Source of the DNA: Theobroma cacao
Lineage: Eukaryota > Streptophyta > Magnoliopsida > Malvales > Malvaceae
Direction of reading: 5' to 3'
Assembly: GCF_000208745.1 (NCBI RefSeq)
Contig: NC_030852.1
Span: forward strand, 27,676,752-27,740,751
Length of the DNA stretch: 64,000 nt
A program made the position numbers and the translations under genes. The notes beneath the pieces were generated by a model. The model was not told the origin of the DNA. It did not search any database and saw only the letters and a list, made by a program, of their open reading frames with translations. Below, in pieces: positions 61,209 through 64,000 of the stretch (positions are counted from its first letter, which is position 1; each line of letters opens with the position of its first letter).

Positions 61209-62880
61209 ATATCAGAATAAAGAAAATGGTTGTTTTCAAGTGAAAGTGTAGACAATAAAATAGGTTGATCGTTGTGGCAGAGTTGTCATACGGTGCTTTT
61301 ACTTAAGTCAGTGAGGCGATAAGACTGGATGATAGAAGGCTGTAAAAAGATTTAACATTTTGATGATATATGTCACTTTTGTTTGTTTTAACCACCTTTT
61401 ATTTTTAAGTAGTCAGAACTATCTTTAACCCTGCCCAATGACTCGTTATTCTTCGTCACTGAGATTTTTTATCCCACAAAAAAAGAACCCACACCCTTCA
61501 CATTGGCATATATATATATATATATATATATCAATGGCCAATGAGGCATTGACATTTGGTAGACAGGCCATAAATTACAAAATGAAAAAAAATATATTCA
61601 AAAATGCCTAAACTTTGACGAACATATCAAAGATTTAGATTATTGAGGATAATCAAACTTGTTTCTCCTTGTACTTCTACTAACATAACATCGTCCTTTC
61701 AATGATTTAGGGTTCAAGGAGGTAAGATGAGGTGACTAAATCACCATTGGCTTTACATTAATCCCTATGGAACTATCCAGAGTTTACGAGTACAAACTAA
61801 GTTCAAACTTCACAATATGGAAAATTATTTTCCAAGAACAAAGTGGATGACTAAAGAAGAGAGAATGAAATTCGCTCCTTTCAAGTCAATTTTCAATAGC
61901 GTGTTTGCATTGGTGGGTATGCTCCACTAACCCTACCACTACCACTGGCCTGCATGCAACAGGAACAGATATCAATTTAGTCAAAGCAAAGATCAATTTT
62001 CATTATTTTGGAAGGAAATCAACTGAAGGATGACACAGTGTATCATCTGCAAGAATGAAGGGTGTCATAATTTCAAACAATGTAGTGAGAGTATAAGAGA
62101 GACACCTCATATCCAGCATAGCTGAAGCTGTTTGGAACATAAGAGCGTGAAAAAGCCAATCCTATGGTGACAGCAAAAAATAACCAGACGACATCCACCA
62201 TTAGCAACCAATATCAAGAATTTCAAACCCCACAATAGAAAAGCAACACAAAAAGAAATAGCAGTTTGAAATTCCATTAAAGAATGGAGATAATTTTGCT
62301 AACATAAATATAGGTCAAGAATGAACATAGTTTCTGAGTACTATCAATGGTCTCCATTCACTAGAGAAATAAAATCATTCCAATCCAAAACAACCTCAAG
62401 CATGATTCTAATCAGATAATCTTCATTGATCTCTTTCTATTGAACGTATTACTCTAATTAGACCTCCGTAGTTACTGCCAGACAATTGGCATGTTTCCCT
62501 TTAAAATTTCTCTTTACAAAGAAAAATTAAACACAAAATGCATCAAAAATTTCTGAAAAATAAGTACCAATAAACATGAGGTGAAATGTTGAAGGTCTAA
62601 AAAAGCAGAAATTGGAAGAGGCATTCATGTTGAAACCCCCACCTCCAACGAGATTTGCCTCCATACATATGCACGTGCATATATTATATATATAGCCACA
62701 TATACATATATATATATATGGTTTATAAGAAGGGGAGGGGAATCAATCGTGTGTGTTTTTGTCAACAAAGAGGTAGAGTTTCCTGTTGCCTTCACAAAAA
62801 TTTATATAAACAAATAGAAACATTGAGACTGATGCATGGGGGTTAGGGTAAATATTTTAGAAGGATAAAGGAATGTAAGA
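61209..62880. other. Spacer between HIR gene and the right-edge gene
   Basis: This holds the HIR 3' UTR and (TA)n runs at 61508-61533 and 62683-62720. On the minus strand, 61950-61893 could be a last small exon of the right-edge gene (ASGSGRVSGAYPPMQTRY then stop, after a cag acceptor). However, its phase does not fit the donor I placed at 62893, so I leave it out. Confidence 0.45.
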
Positions 62881-62893
62881 TTGGTGATGCTAC

Positions 62894-64000
62894 CTGCCCT
62901 GTAAGCAGGCCCTTGATTGCCTGGACTGTTATACTCGCCAGTTCTGCCAACAAATTTATAAGCTCGTGAAACAAATAAATGAAGAATAAACTCCAAAATC
63001 AAACTAAGAGAGGTGAGATGCACAAGAAAAACCTTCTCGCTGGATAATCATCTATATCAAAGCTTTGCTTTCCAAAAGCAGGCTCAAGAAATCCTGCGTG
63101 AGGTAGGGCATCTTTCCCAAGTGCATGTTTGAAGTACTTAACAGGAGGTTGTGTTTCATATTGAGTATCTACTTTAAGATTATTTGCATAAGTTCGCCCT
63201 TGATGTTGAAAAGCAGGTGTGATACATCCTGCATAATACTGGTCATCATGCCTGATAGATTGCACAAATCCAGCATGGGGTTCCTAAATAGAACCATTAT
63301 TTAAGTGATCAAACATATGTGACATCACTAGATAAATGTGTGCAAATATGCAAATTACCAAATCTGAAGACAGCCTTTTGGATTCAGAAATAGCACCATA
63401 AGCATAGCTCGGATACCCACTTCTGGGTGCAACATATGCCTCTTTAAATGGTATGCCATATGCAACAGAATTTCCACTCCTGTTAGGTCCCTTCCTCAAG
63501 TAAGATCTGCTCTTTGAACTTCCAGATGAATGACTAGGTCGACCATGTGAACTACCTGTGAATTGAGGATAATTAAATCACGTAGTGACTCCCTCTCTAA
63601 GAGTATCTATGTTTAGTTACACAATAAGCAATACAGAACACAAAAACCTTTTAGTTTCTTTGATAGCCTCTTACTATACATTGGGTCCCTTTGTCTCTTT
63701 CTATTCTTTCTCTTGTCATCAGTTTTCTTTGGCTTGGCATACAGCCCAGCAGCATGAGCTTGAGGAGGAATGCTTTCTTGTTCATTTGTTTCACCTTCTA
63801 TGGTATGCTTTGAATTTGAAGGATCCTGATTATTTTTATGTACAACTGCAGCTGCCTTCTCTTCAGTCCCCTTAGTCTTAGACTTGTATATAACAGTTTT
63901 TGCATTCATATCACTCTTTTTTTCAGCACCCTCAGACTTGGCATGACCTTTTATCTTCCATCCACCAGTACTCCTACACCTTTTATAAGGTTTCATTCGT
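62894..64000 (-). CDS. Lys/Arg-rich protein of unknown function, 3' part
   Basis: I do not recognise this gene. Exons on the minus strand: beyond 64000 to 63648, 63555-63359, 63283-63033, 62943 to about 62894, with GT-AG borders and phases that fit through 62943. The first piece is strongly basic with likely nuclear-localisation runs (KKTDDKRKNRKRQRD, SKRLSKKLKG). The next is Ser/Gly/Tyr-rich (SHGRPSHSSGSSKSRSY, APRSGYPSYAYGA). Then come two similar-looking segments (EPHAGFVQSIRHDDQYYAG and LPHAGFLEPAFGKQSFD) that share a PHAGF core. The composition suggests a nuclear, possibly chromatin- or RNA-associated protein; this is inference only. The start lies outside the window, and the 3' end is uncertain because a donor at 62893 may lead to a further exon. 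Confidence 0.6.

Overview
This window is nuclear DNA from a eudicot plant. The evidence is spliced genes with GT-AG introns, plant-specific families (CYP706-type P450, plant LRR receptor kinase, HIR-type SPFH protein, DUF1442 protein), AT-rich spacers, and relics of Ty1/copia, hAT, MULE and LINE elements. I cannot name the species from the sequence alone.

Region by region: 1-3.1 kb is the right part of a decayed Ty1/copia retrotransposon that runs off the left edge. 3.3-4.4 kb is a deleted hAT element with an exact 8-bp target duplication. 4.4-7.8 kb is AT-rich spacer. From 7.8 to 29 kb, on the minus strand, lies a cluster of CYP706-like cytochrome P450 loci (here called A, B, E, C, D). Each carries at least one disabling lesion. 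The cluster is mixed with TE insertions (MULE-like element, small retroposon, LINE pieces) and with two copies of the gene for ICln (methylosome subunit pICln). The right ICln copy (29.75-32.18 kb, 7 exons, 236 aa) is intact. The left copy (16.3-18.5 kb) is a pseudogene with an internal inversion of exons 5-6. The order P450 then ICln occurs twice with homologous spacers, so the region grew by segmental duplication followed by decay.

From 32.2 to 35.9 kb lies an intact 5-exon gene for 40S ribosomal protein S13 (uS15), with telo-box and site II motifs upstream. Next to it, copies of its 3' and 5' flanks lie side by side without the gene body. 36-43 kb is gene-poor with LINE 3'-end debris. 42.96-45.94 kb (+) is an LRR receptor-like kinase that looks like a pseudokinase (HQN in place of HRD). 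50.0-50.8 kb (-) is a DUF1442 protein. 54.7-55.65 kb is a minisatellite with a clear higher-order period: three 45-bp units plus one 24-bp unit, 159 bp in all, repeated four times. 59.1-61.2 kb (+) is a hypersensitive-induced-response (HIR) SPFH/Band-7 protein. The right edge holds the 3' exons of an unrecognised Lys/Arg-rich protein on the minus strand.

Functionally, the intact genes are mostly housekeeping (ICln, RPS13) or membrane and defence signalling (RLK, HIR). The P450 cluster appears to be largely a gene graveyard. The most distinctive signals are the higher-order minisatellite, the intragenic ICln inversion, the RPS13 'ghost' duplicate and the uniform decay of the P450 copies.
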